From JACKFE01 sp050248735 (lineage in GTDB: Bacteria > Nitrospirota > Nitrospiria > Nitrospirales > UBA8639), in NCBI GenBank assembly GCA_050248735.1, contig JBFWRU010000008.1:1-64000 (forward strand): a stretch of 64,000 bases of DNA. The letters run 5' to 3'. Numbering within the stretch: position 1 is the stretch's first letter; every line of letters starts with the position of its first letter. Under the pieces are notes generated by a model, which had not been told where the DNA came from, made no database searches, and saw only the letters and a program-made list of their open reading frames with translations. Positions 34,913-43,006 of this stretch are shown here, in pieces. Position numbers and translations under genes: made by a program.

Positions 34913-35668
34913 CTACTGACCCTGACGGGCCAGATCCAAAAACGTTTGCAGATTGGCGGGGCTGCTGAATCGGTGATCGCCGGTTTTCAAGAGGAGTTCG
35001 ATGGGATAGTGAGGATCTTGTGTGAGCAGATCCTCCGTAAATTCCCAACTGCCCTTGGAAAGAATCACCGTATCTTGAAGGCCGTGCAGAATGCGCGTCG
35101 GAACCCGCCGTATAGAGTCGAACCGCTTGGCCCATAAGGCTTCGCTTTCTTCCACCCATTTCCAGGCAAGCGGAAAGTCTTTGTGCAAGGCATCGTCATC
35201 CCAGGGCATCCATCCGGTGGTCTCCCATTGTTGGCGTCGGGTGGGGGAAATATCCTGCGCGCGTTTTCCCATCATATTAAAGGCCGGAGCCAGAAGGACC
35301 AGTTGTTGCACATAAGAAAATTCCTGTCCGAGGTGCCATGCCAGCCATCCGCCTAAGGATGAGCCGATGATGGTGACCGGAGGACCGTCGGCCAGCATCT
35401 TCGTGACGGATCGGGCATCTTCAAGCCAGTCGCGGAGTGTATAGTCGGCGAAGGCGCCTTCCGAGTCGCCGTTGCCCCGAAAATCAAAACAGCAAAATCC
35501 CCAGTTGTGTTCACGGCACTGTTCCGCCAGAGCTTTACTTTTGTTGCCCCATCGCTTGGATAAAAAGCCGGTGACGAACAACAATTGCCGGTTCTTTCCG
35601 GGGATGAGGTCTCCGACAATCAGTTTGCCATCCGCTTCAGCTAATTCAAATCTGGTGAATTCATTCAT
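34913..35668 (-). CDS. alpha/beta hydrolase
   Basis: A 251-residue alpha/beta-hydrolase resembling small serine esterases/thioesterases. The oxyanion region is LLFVTGFLSKRWGNK, a strand CCFDFRGNGDSEG follows, the nucleophile elbow is IIGSSLGGWLAWH with Ser near 124, and the late HGLQDTVI and TGDHRFSSPAN segments hold the catalytic Asp and His. Substrate unknown. No close operon partner; the next gene upstream (GDPD) starts 1.2 kb away on the same strand. Confidence 0.87.
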   Translation of the reverse strand: MNEFTRFELAEADGKLIVGDLIPGKNRQLLFVTGFLSKRWGNKSKALAEQCREHNWGFCCFDFRGNGDSEGAFADYTLRDWLEDARSVTKMLADGPPVTIIGSSLGGWLAWHLGQEFSYVQQLVLLAPAFNMMGKRAQDISPTRRQQWETTGWMPWDDDALHKDFPLAWKWVEESEALWAKRFDSIRRVPTRILHGLQDTVILSKGSWEFTEDLLTQDPHYPIELLLKTGDHRFSSPANLQTFLDLARQGQ

Positions 35669-35699
35669 CTTCTTCAGGCCCTGGTTAAGAAGTTCGAGA

Positions 35700-35740
35700 A
35701 AGTTCCCCCATTTGAAAAGGGGGAAAGGGGGATGTAATTC
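35700..35740. repeat. purine/pyrimidine inverted repeat
   Basis: TTCCCCCATTTGAAAAGGGG followed by GAAAGGGGGATG: an imperfect inverted repeat (TTCCCCC / GGGGGAA) of a type that recurs in many bacterial genomes. It sits in the 257-base space between the hydrolase and the GDPD gene, which otherwise holds no gene I can support. Confidence 0.5.
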
Positions 35741-35925
35741 TCTGCATCCCCTACCAGGTGTACCACATCGTCAGGGTTCGAGAAAACAGTCAGGCTCTTT
35801 CCCAAATGGGGAAAGCGCAGACTCTTCCGTTTTGAAGGTAAGACCTTTTGAAGAAGACCTTCCAGATCCGGATGCTGAAAAAAACAGGTAAGGCCGAGGT
35901 CGTTTATCGCGAAGATCCAGAAAGG

Positions 35926-36915
35926 TCACTGTGCAGGTGCACAGCTTGGAGGCGCCGGGCAGGTGAAGAGAGGAGTTTCATTCCAGCGGGGAACCACCGT
36001 CGGGATGCCCAGGGCGCATGTCGCCTTCATGGCCGGTGCGGCATGATCCACCAGAACGAAGTCCACTCCGCGGTCGAACAAATCCCTCAAATCCTGTTTA
36101 AGCTCATGCTCGTCTTCCTCCCGCAGCCATGAATAGGTCACGCGGACACCTGCCTGCTTCAATCGTTTCATGGTTTTTGGTCCTGGTCTGCCACGCAGAA
36201 AGGATAACTGAATGAATTCATCAGAAGAGGAAATGGTTGAGTCAACATACTGGAAGCGAAAAATCTGCCGGGTCATGTTGGCGACCCAGCTTTCCGCGCC
36301 GGCTTCTTCCGCAACACGGCGCACGGCCAGATCGGTCTCGTCGCGTGTTCCGAAGATCGTCTGGCTCAATCGACCGGCTTTAGCCACGGTTTCGGCGACG
36401 AGTCTACCGATCAGGGGATTGTTGTCTTTGATGTCCACACTGATCCAGACATTTTGAGGCATGTCTCTCAGGGCTTCTTTCAGTGTGGGAATGCGATGCC
36501 ACTCCTGCTCTCCCGCACACGGCTTGAGCCGCAGGCTTTGTAACTCGGCGAGAGTCGATTCGGAGATGGACGTGGTTCGCCCCTGCTCGTCTGTCACGCG
36601 GTCATCGTGTGCCACGACGATTTCACCATCGGCGGTCGCCCGCACATCCAGTTCAATCTGATGCACACCTTGGCAGATGGCTCGTTGGAAGGCACCGATG
36701 GTGTTGACAGGACAGCCCAGCAACCCTCCACGGTGGGCGGAGATGCCACGGACAGGAAGATCCGTTCTCGGTTGGTGAGAGAGGGAGGAGATACCCGATT
36801 CAATCGGAGTAGGGGATGAAGCGCATCCCGGTCCAAGCGTCAAACCTGCAAAGACGATTCCGTATAAACGCCACGTTCCTTGCGAAAAAAACGCAAAAGG
36901 CCAGAAGCCCATCAT
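35926..36915 (-). CDS. glycerophosphodiester phosphodiesterase family protein
   Basis: A 329-residue exported GDPD. A signal or anchor segment (LYGIVFAGLTLGPGC) precedes a TIM-barrel domain with the catalytic SAHRGGLLGCPVNTIGAF (about 60-77), IELDVRATADGEIVVAHDD (about 86-104) and later VSVDIKDNN. It hydrolyses glycerophosphodiesters to glycerol-3-phosphate and an alcohol, probably in the periplasm. The Cys after the hydrophobic stretch lies in a poor lipobox (GPGC), so lipidation is uncertain. Confidence 0.87.
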   Translation of the reverse strand: MMGFWPFAFFSQGTWRLYGIVFAGLTLGPGCASSPTPIESGISSLSHQPRTDLPVRGISAHRGGLLGCPVNTIGAFQRAICQGVHQIELDVRATADGEIVVAHDDRVTDEQGRTTSISESTLAELQSLRLKPCAGEQEWHRIPTLKEALRDMPQNVWISVDIKDNNPLIGRLVAETVAKAGRLSQTIFGTRDETDLAVRRVAEEAGAESWVANMTRQIFRFQYVDSTISSSDEFIQLSFLRGRPGPKTMKRLKQAGVRVTYSWLREEDEHELKQDLRDLFDRGVDFVLVDHAAPAMKATCALGIPTVVPRWNETPLFTCPAPPSCAPAQ

Positions 36916-37524
36916 CGCAAATCTCGATGTAGCCGGTGGCTCTTAATGAATTTGGGAAGCCAATTCACAGTTTTTCCAGCATGAAATTTTGAACAATCAG
37001 TCCGAAAAGGTATATGCCAGATGTAGCACATTTAAAACATGGCGGAAAACAGGTTGGGTTGTCTATGTCAGGTGAGGGGAAAATTTGTGAGGAGAAGGTA
37101 GGTGCCCTGCATTTCTTATCGGGTCTCCATCTTTGTTTCGTCTGGATCCTGACTCGCAACCTGCTGGAGGACGACGGGGAGCAAACGCTCATCCCAGCGA
37201 AAGATCGTGCCGGATTATTCGCAGAATGCCTGTCCTCGCCATCAACGTATTGGTAAAATGCCGCGGTGCCTCTCGAATCAACCTCCCGTTCCCTTCATGG
37301 CTTCTCGGCAGAGGGTATCTCACGTTTCATTTGCGACTGACCGATGTGTCACACGTAGTGCGTGAGAAGGGTGCGCAACAGGGAAACAGGCTATTCCCTA
37401 TTGCGTTTTTCGGGTGGCCGTTCCGGTTTTCGTTTGAAAAGGGGATGGGGGAATTGTTTTAAATCGTTCCCCATGCCATCACGTAGGAAAGCATGACTCA
37501 TGCGATGTCGGAGAATACGGCCAT
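36916..37524. other. intergenic between divergent genes, no gene seen
   Basis: No supported gene lies in this 609-base space between the GDPD and the symporter genes, which diverge. A perfect GCATGA-C-TCATGC palindrome at 37491-37503 lies 21 bases before the symporter start and could be an operator. Confidence 0.5.
37491..37503. promoter_or_regulatory. 13-bp palindrome upstream of symporter
   Basis: GCATGACTCATGC is a perfect 6+1+6 palindrome ending 21 bases before the start codon of the alanine/sodium symporter gene. It could bind a dimeric regulator; no family is identified, and chance is possible. Confidence 0.3.
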
Positions 37525-38886
37525 ATGCATGTGCTTGAATCGTTGGTCTCGACGTTAGCTGGTTGGGTGTGGGGCCCGCCGATGCTGATCTTGCTGATCG
37601 GCACGGGGTTGTACCTGACCATTCTGCTGAAAGGCATGCAGTTTCGTGTCCTCCCGCATGCCCTGAAATTAATTTTCCAAAAAGAACCCAGCCGGAACGG
37701 GGACATCAGCCATTTTGCCGCGCTGATGACGGCGTTGTCGGCCACAGTCGGGATCGGGAATATCGTGGGGGTGGCCGCGGCCATCACGCTCGGGGGACCC
37801 GGCGCCGTGTTCTGGATGTGGATGACCGGACTGGTGGGCATGGCCACCAAATACGCCGAAGCGGTGCTGGCCGTAAAATACCGCGAGCAGGGAGAATACG
37901 GGATGCGTGGCGGGCCGATGTATTACCTGGCCAAGGGAGCCGGGCTGCCATGGTTGGGCTGGCTGTTCGCCCTGTTCACGGCCTGTGCGGCGTTCGGCAT
38001 CGGCAACATGACGCAGGCGAACGCCGTGGCCGGTATTTTTGAGGCAACCTTTCAGATTCAGCCCTGGATGACCGGGCTGGTGTTGATGGGATTGACGGCG
38101 CTGGTGATTTTGGGTGGCATCACATCCATCGGGCGGTTTACCTCTGTGCTGGTGCCATTCATGATCGCGGGATATGTGGGGGCGGCCCTGGTCGTGCTGG
38201 CGCTGCATGTCACGGACATTCCGCAAGCCTGGTTCAGTATCGTGTATCACGCGTGGAATCCGATCGCGGCAGGAGGCGGGTTCGCCGGCGCGACGATTGC
38301 GGCCGCCATGCGGTACGGATTGGCGCGGGGAGTGTTTTCCAATGAATCAGGCCTGGGCTCGGCGCCGATTGCTGCGGCCGCCGCACGCACCGACGACCCG
38401 GTTAGACAGGCCCTGGTCAGCATGACCCAGACCTTTATTGACACGCTGATCGTGTGCACGATGACCGCGCTGGTCATCCTGACGGCCACCTCCTGGACCC
38501 AAGGCATCGGAGCGGCCCAACTGACCAGCGCCAGCTTCGGGGAAACCCTGGGCCACGCGGGAGAACTCATCGTCGCGCTGTCCATTGCCCTGTTTGCCTA
38601 TTCGACCTTGATCGGCTGGAATTATTATGGCGAAAAAGCCATCGAGTATTTGATTGGATCCAAGGCCATCCTGTATTACCGCCTGGTCTTTGTCGCCGTG
38701 GTGCTGGTTGGCGCGACATCCAGATTGGAATTCGTCTGGAATTTTTCCGATCTCATGAACGGCATGATGGCCATCCCGAATCTCATCGGCTTGCTGTTGC
38801 TGGCCAATGTGGTCAAACAGGAAACCGTACGTTACTTTAGCGGGAAGCGGTCTTTTCCTCGCCCTGCTGGGATAGAAAGGGACTAA
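37525..38886 (+). CDS. alanine/glycine:cation symporter family protein
   Basis: A 453-residue AGCS (DAACS) transporter that takes up alanine or glycine with Na+ (or H+). Family signatures: LSATVGIGNIVGVAAAITLG (about 72-91), GPGAVFWMWMTGLVGMATKY, EYGMRGGPMYYLAKG, and GVFSNESGLGSAPIAAAAA (about 271-289). Eight to eleven membrane segments. The ATG at 37525 is followed at once by the first amphipathic segment. It has no obvious operon partner; an eleven-G run follows near 38920-38930. Confidence 0.94.
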   Translation: MHVLESLVSTLAGWVWGPPMLILLIGTGLYLTILLKGMQFRVLPHALKLIFQKEPSRNGDISHFAALMTALSATVGIGNIVGVAAAITLGGPGAVFWMWMTGLVGMATKYAEAVLAVKYREQGEYGMRGGPMYYLAKGAGLPWLGWLFALFTACAAFGIGNMTQANAVAGIFEATFQIQPWMTGLVLMGLTALVILGGITSIGRFTSVLVPFMIAGYVGAALVVLALHVTDIPQAWFSIVYHAWNPIAAGGGFAGATIAAAMRYGLARGVFSNESGLGSAPIAAAAARTDDPVRQALVSMTQTFIDTLIVCTMTALVILTATSWTQGIGAAQLTSASFGETLGHAGELIVALSIALFAYSTLIGWNYYGEKAIEYLIGSKAILYYRLVFVAVVLVGATSRLEFVWNFSDLMNGMMAIPNLIGLLLLANVVKQETVRYFSGKRSFPRPAGIERD

Positions 38887-38996
38887 GAGAAATGTATGGA
38901 AAGGCCTCGGTCCTGAAGCGGGGGGGGGGGAATATAGGTCAATTTCAACGTCCCCATGCCGGCGATCGGTCATTCAACCGGCGGAACCCGCACAAA

Positions 38997-39488
38997 TCAA
39001 GGGCTGGTAGATGAGCCTGAGAACCGGCTGGAGTCCATTAAGACTCCCTTGTTTTCGAAGGGTAAGCGTGTGCCTTGTAAATGGAGAACTCCTTCCACTT
39101 GATAGGCAACCTCCTGGTGCTCACGAAAATGGAGGAGTTGCCGGATCACATCGAGCGTGGAGGTGGTGGTCTCAACGGACAGCACGGAATCTCCCAGTCT
39201 TGGAATCTTCGTGGCCTTGTTCGTTAATCCGCGCGCCAGCCGTTGATCATTGAGGTGCAGGGTGAAATCAAGGCCGGTCACTTCCAGATCAAAGTTGTTG
39301 GGGTTCCGAACGCGCAAGTCCACCTGCAAGCGTTGTTCAAACATCGTGGTGTCTAACGGAGTGACATTGACCAGCAGGACTTCCGGCGATTCCGGCTTGA
39401 CGGGCATCGCCGTCATGGATTGGCAGCTAACGAGGAAAAGAATTCCCCACACGACAGCAAGTACTCGGATAGTTGACTTCATCATCAT
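38997..39488 (-). CDS. LEA14-like (LEA type 2) lipoprotein
   Basis: A 163-residue predicted lipoprotein with signal peptide and lipobox FLVSC (Cys about 22). The mature part is an LEA type 2 beta-sandwich: QVDLRVRNPNNFDLEVTGLD contains the N-P-N hallmark, and FTLHLNDQRLARGLTNK follows. Bacterial relatives are envelope proteins linked to desiccation or stress; the role is inferred. It is convergent with the symporter gene. Confidence 0.85.
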   Translation of the reverse strand: MMMKSTIRVLAVVWGILFLVSCQSMTAMPVKPESPEVLLVNVTPLDTTMFEQRLQVDLRVRNPNNFDLEVTGLDFTLHLNDQRLARGLTNKATKIPRLGDSVLSVETTTSTLDVIRQLLHFREHQEVAYQVEGVLHLQGTRLPFENKGVLMDSSRFSGSSTSP

Positions 39489-39658
39489 AATGAATCATAC
39501 CTCAATCAAGAAGATAAAAGGATTTACTTAAAATTCCATCGATTATTTGCCATCTGCAGGAAAGTTAGTAAGCAATTGAGTTGCCTGAAATTTAATGTAG
39601 GATTTACCGCTGATATTTATCCTGTAATTATAAAACAGGGGTAAGCTGGCCCTATTCT

Positions 39659-39946
39659 TTAGGGATATGAAAGCAAAAACTTCTTTCCTTTTTTGTGTTT
39701 TAGTGTAAGCCTAGGAGGCCGTCCAGGTTTCCAGGGAATCAAACCTAGTGTTTTTAGCCAGGCTTTAATTCTTTTACCACGAAATTCCGGACATGTGCTC
39801 CAAAATGTTGTTGTTAGTGAAAAGGTATGCCAAATTCCTCCTATATTAACTTCAATGCCATTCCAGGACTTATTGAAATATTGCTGTGCATTAGCTCTAC
39901 CAACTCTAACGCCATAACTTCCTCCCTTCCAGGCCGAACATTTCAT
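39659..39946 (-). CDS. hypothetical protein of the AT-rich island
   Basis: A 95-residue protein (MKCSAWKGGSYGVRVGRANA at the start; SLTTTFWSTCPEFRGKRIKA mid-way; basic C-terminal end KHKKGKKFLL). It looks like a small conserved hypothetical family with a G-x-Y-G-x-R-V-G motif and a T-x-F-W-x-T-C-P-E-F-R motif. The ATG at 39946 has GGAGG five bases upstream and is chosen over the in-frame TTG at 39958. It lies 170 bases downstream of the SMC-like ATPase gene, on the same strand and in the same AT-rich DNA. Confidence 0.65.
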   Translation of the reverse strand: MKCSAWKGGSYGVRVGRANAQQYFNKSWNGIEVNIGGIWHTFSLTTTFWSTCPEFRGKRIKAWLKTLGLIPWKPGRPPRLTLKHKKGKKFLLSYP

Positions 39947-40115
39947 TTCTTCCTCCAAATAATAAAAAAATTATTGGAAACTGGATGTTTAGAAACAAAA
40001 CACTGAAGTATTGGTACTATTGAGCTCAAAGATTAAATTCCAATGTGGTTGAAAATCAGAAAGTTTAAAGACATTGTCGTGATAATGGTAAAATTTGACT
40101 TTAAATTGGCCCAAG

Positions 40116-42578
40116 TTACGCACTCTTCTTACGTAAGTTGACATTAATTTTTCCGCAATCACATCTAAAGCAGTCTGCCGCTTCACGGTCTGGGGACACT
40201 CGAAAATATTCACCGCATTCAGGGTCTGCACAGGTGAATGTCCTAAGTAGTTCTTGGAATGCTTTTGGGACCGGTTCAAAGTCTCCCTTCCCCAAATTAT
40301 CCCACGAATTGAAATGAATAGCCGCGTTTACTTGCCACTGTTCGACCTTGGAGATTTCAACTGCCTTTGAAAATCTAGATTCTTGTGTGGTTATTTGAAC
40401 TAGGATTTCTTTCTGATTGTAAGAATTAGCCGCTTCTTTCGCTTTGGCATAAAGTCTTTGCATTTGTTTGATAGCTGCGGGTAATAGCTCGCCAAGTTGA
40501 TATTGAGCATCACCCCGAAATTCGACTGGAGCTCTCAACCGGTGACATAACTCCCATGAAGTATATTCAAGGTAGTGCCGGAGAAGTGCAGAGGCAGCGC
40601 GAACATCATTTATTTTCAAAAAGTCATCAATTTCTTCCCAAACATCTCGATCATCCCATTGAGTCGGTCCGTGGTCGACACTCCAACGTCTAAACTGCAC
40701 CACGGAACGCCCAGTTGTAAGGCCCTCAGTCCTCATGTGGCGTAACCAGATCGGGTCATGGGTTGTCAAAATAAACTGTGTGTTTGGAAAGGAGTTTTTC
40801 AGAAGAGTACATACTTCCCTACGGTGGCCTGCATCCACCGACATAAGGACGTCATCAAGTACTGCGAAGGTAAAGCCGTCCCCGTGGAGGTGCTTCATCA
40901 ATGCCAGATATAGGCACAGGCCCATTCCATCCTGATGTCCCTCGCTGTGATACGCACCAGGTGGGAAAAATCCCCGACCATAGAAATCTACGTTGAATCC
41001 CAGTTTTCCCATAGAGGGAATAATTTGAGCCTTGAATTTGTCTTCATCGTCTCGATTTACAAAACCATAGAAGGAAGCGAATTCATGTTCCACGGCTTTG
41101 TAAATTTCTGTGAGTACGTTATCACTGGTGGCAGTGTAGATATCGTAAATTTTCCGTGCTTTCTTCGCTTGCGCCGCTGCAACTTTTTCCTCACGTTCAA
41201 CCTTTCGCAAAACCTCATATCGCTCTTGTCCAAGCGTTAGTCTGTCTCGTGCAGCATCTTCCTTTGTTGGTTCCGGAAGGTCGTTTACTAAATCTTCAAG
41301 TTTAGCTACTTCAGCTAGAACCGGTTGTGGCATAATCGAAATATCTTTGAGGGCAGCAATGGTTTTAAGTATGGCAAAGCCATCAGTTAGCTTGTCGATC
41401 CAGTTTTGGCAAGTTTGCAAATAACTTTTGATTTCTTTGCAAGCAATAGGTGGTTTTGCGAGTTCAAAATACTTAATTAAAGATTCCATCCTTGCCTTAA
41501 CTTTCTGAATCGTGGTGGTCAAAGGTTCAGCTTTGTTTTGTGCAGCAGCGATTTGGTGGAAAATTTTTTCTAAGTGGTTGATTTTTCCTTGAATATGTAA
41601 CTTGAGTTCATCAAGATCCCATGGGGTATCACAAAAAGGACAAAGAGCATCTGTTGTTAGATCCATTCCGGTTTGATAAAAGCTCGCTCGTTGCAAGCTT
41701 TCTATAGCCTTCTGGTCCTTAGCAAGAGGTTGTAGGTCCCCAACCAATTCATCTATGCAATTGGCAGTTTGCTCTCCAGTTATCTCATCAATTGCTTTAT
41801 GTGTCGCAAGGATGTCCAGCAAAGCTTGGGCCTTAGGAACAGTTTGGGAGGGTTTTGCCCCCAGGGTGGCCATTCCATCTTTGAAATTGGTTATATCATT
41901 TAGTTCTGGAAGTGCAGGAAGGTGAAGAACCTTACGTTGAGCATTTACGGATAGAAGAATCTTCTCCTGTGTTAGTTCTGTTATATCCAGTGCCCCTAAA
42001 AGATTGTCACGAGATTGATTTACCTTTTGGGTGAAAAGGGGCAGCTGTTTCTCGCAATTATTCGCGGTCCTCTGTAAAGCTGTCCTAACCTTTTCCACTT
42101 GATTCAATTGGAGAAGTGCCTCTACCTCCCTGGCACGGTTTCCAGGGGTAGCAAGGACGTACCGGATTAATTCTCGGCGCGAAAGAACAATTTCGGGGTG
42201 TAATTCAACCTCGTGGAGTACTTTTAAAATTTCCGGATCATTGGGGGTCACTTTTGGATTACTAGGTTTCTTAAGATTTCGCTCAATGGTAGCTGATTTC
42301 TTAAGTGAAGGAAGCGAAATTTTAAGAAGAACACTTGCCTTTTCTGGAGCATCTCGCATATCCACATGTGGTCCGTGCAATTTTAAGGAAACTTCACCAC
42401 TTCCCTCCCCTGATAGACGCGAGACATTTCCAGTTAGACCGAATTCTAATGCATCGATTACTCCACTTTTACCTGTACCATTTGGTCCGCAAATACCGAA
42501 ACTGTTTCCCTTGAAATCCAAGGTAAGGTTGCGTATGCCTCGGAATTCATTAATCTTAAGAGATTCGAGTCGAATCAT
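40116..42578 (-). CDS. SMC/Rad50-like AAA ATPase with zinc hook, candidate defence protein
   Basis: An 820-residue ABC-type ATPase of the SMC/RecF/Rad50 kind. Walker A ICGPNGTGKSGVIDALEFGL lies at about 29-48. Helical/coiled-coil stretches flank a short zinc-hook-like CPFC (about 312-317). Walker B AVLDDVLMSVDAGHRRE (about 575-590) is followed by an H-loop LTTHDPIW. The tail (about 620-780; LLRHYLEYTSWELCHRLRAP, NAAIHFNSWDN) is helical, and a second Cys cluster ends the protein (CADPECGEYF ... CFRCDC). It overlaps the small gene upstream by 4 bases. Similar ATPases act in anti-phage systems (Lamassu, RloC); that role is inferred here. Confidence 0.8.
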   Translation of the reverse strand: MIRLESLKINEFRGIRNLTLDFKGNSFGICGPNGTGKSGVIDALEFGLTGNVSRLSGEGSGEVSLKLHGPHVDMRDAPEKASVLLKISLPSLKKSATIERNLKKPSNPKVTPNDPEILKVLHEVELHPEIVLSRRELIRYVLATPGNRAREVEALLQLNQVEKVRTALQRTANNCEKQLPLFTQKVNQSRDNLLGALDITELTQEKILLSVNAQRKVLHLPALPELNDITNFKDGMATLGAKPSQTVPKAQALLDILATHKAIDEITGEQTANCIDELVGDLQPLAKDQKAIESLQRASFYQTGMDLTTDALCPFCDTPWDLDELKLHIQGKINHLEKIFHQIAAAQNKAEPLTTTIQKVKARMESLIKYFELAKPPIACKEIKSYLQTCQNWIDKLTDGFAILKTIAALKDISIMPQPVLAEVAKLEDLVNDLPEPTKEDAARDRLTLGQERYEVLRKVEREEKVAAAQAKKARKIYDIYTATSDNVLTEIYKAVEHEFASFYGFVNRDDEDKFKAQIIPSMGKLGFNVDFYGRGFFPPGAYHSEGHQDGMGLCLYLALMKHLHGDGFTFAVLDDVLMSVDAGHRREVCTLLKNSFPNTQFILTTHDPIWLRHMRTEGLTTGRSVVQFRRWSVDHGPTQWDDRDVWEEIDDFLKINDVRAASALLRHYLEYTSWELCHRLRAPVEFRGDAQYQLGELLPAAIKQMQRLYAKAKEAANSYNQKEILVQITTQESRFSKAVEISKVEQWQVNAAIHFNSWDNLGKGDFEPVPKAFQELLRTFTCADPECGEYFRVSPDREAADCFRCDCGKINVNLRKKSA

Positions 42579-42769
42579 TTCGATGGCTCCTCGTCGAAAA
42601 CAGCCTTTTTCAGTGCTGGCTCCGTGAACGTCTTGTCATCGAGTAACGCCTTCCGAAGTCGGTTGATTATTTCGTCGGATTCACCCGCATCTTTAAGTGC
42701 CTGGAGAAATTGCTCAAATACCTGTAAAGGAACTGTTAGGAATTTTTCCGTTGGAGGTGTTGTTGTCAT
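42575..42769 (-). CDS. small protein overlapping the SMC-like ATPase gene
   Basis: A 64-residue acidic/helical protein (FLTVPLQVFEQFLQALKDAG, then DEIINRLRKALLDD). Its last four bases overlap the ATG of the ATPase gene, so it is translated first and coupled. No family is recognised; it has no membrane segment and no Cys. It could be a subunit or regulator of the ATPase. AAGG precedes the ATG at nine bases. Confidence 0.68.
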   Translation of the reverse strand: MTTTPPTEKFLTVPLQVFEQFLQALKDAGESDEIINRLRKALLDDKTFTEPALKKAVFDEEPSK

Positions 42770-43006
42770 TTATCTAACCTTATCATCTGTATTTTGATGC
42801 TACTCAAGGTTTTCCAAAAAGTACATACGGAAATTGAAAATGTTAGGATTATAGTTTCTTGTTTATCTCGATGGGATAACTCCCTATCCTCGAAATTTCA
42901 AAAGAAATTAGAACAACTCAGCCCGATAAGAGTTAAGGTCGATTCACTATGCTAAAAAAGGAAAATTTCTATCGTGGGCAGACAAAATTGAGGTACGATA
43001 ATGGAT

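Noticed and set aside
37669..38250. 193-codon frame antisense to the symporter
   Set aside because: His/Gln/Pro-rich composition typical of a shadow frame; the plus strand has the AGCS signatures.
40116..42578. Simple Rad50 or RecN repair protein
   Set aside because: There is no Mre11-type neighbour, the coiled coil is short, and a tail plus Cys cluster are present; the AT-rich context favours an accessory system.
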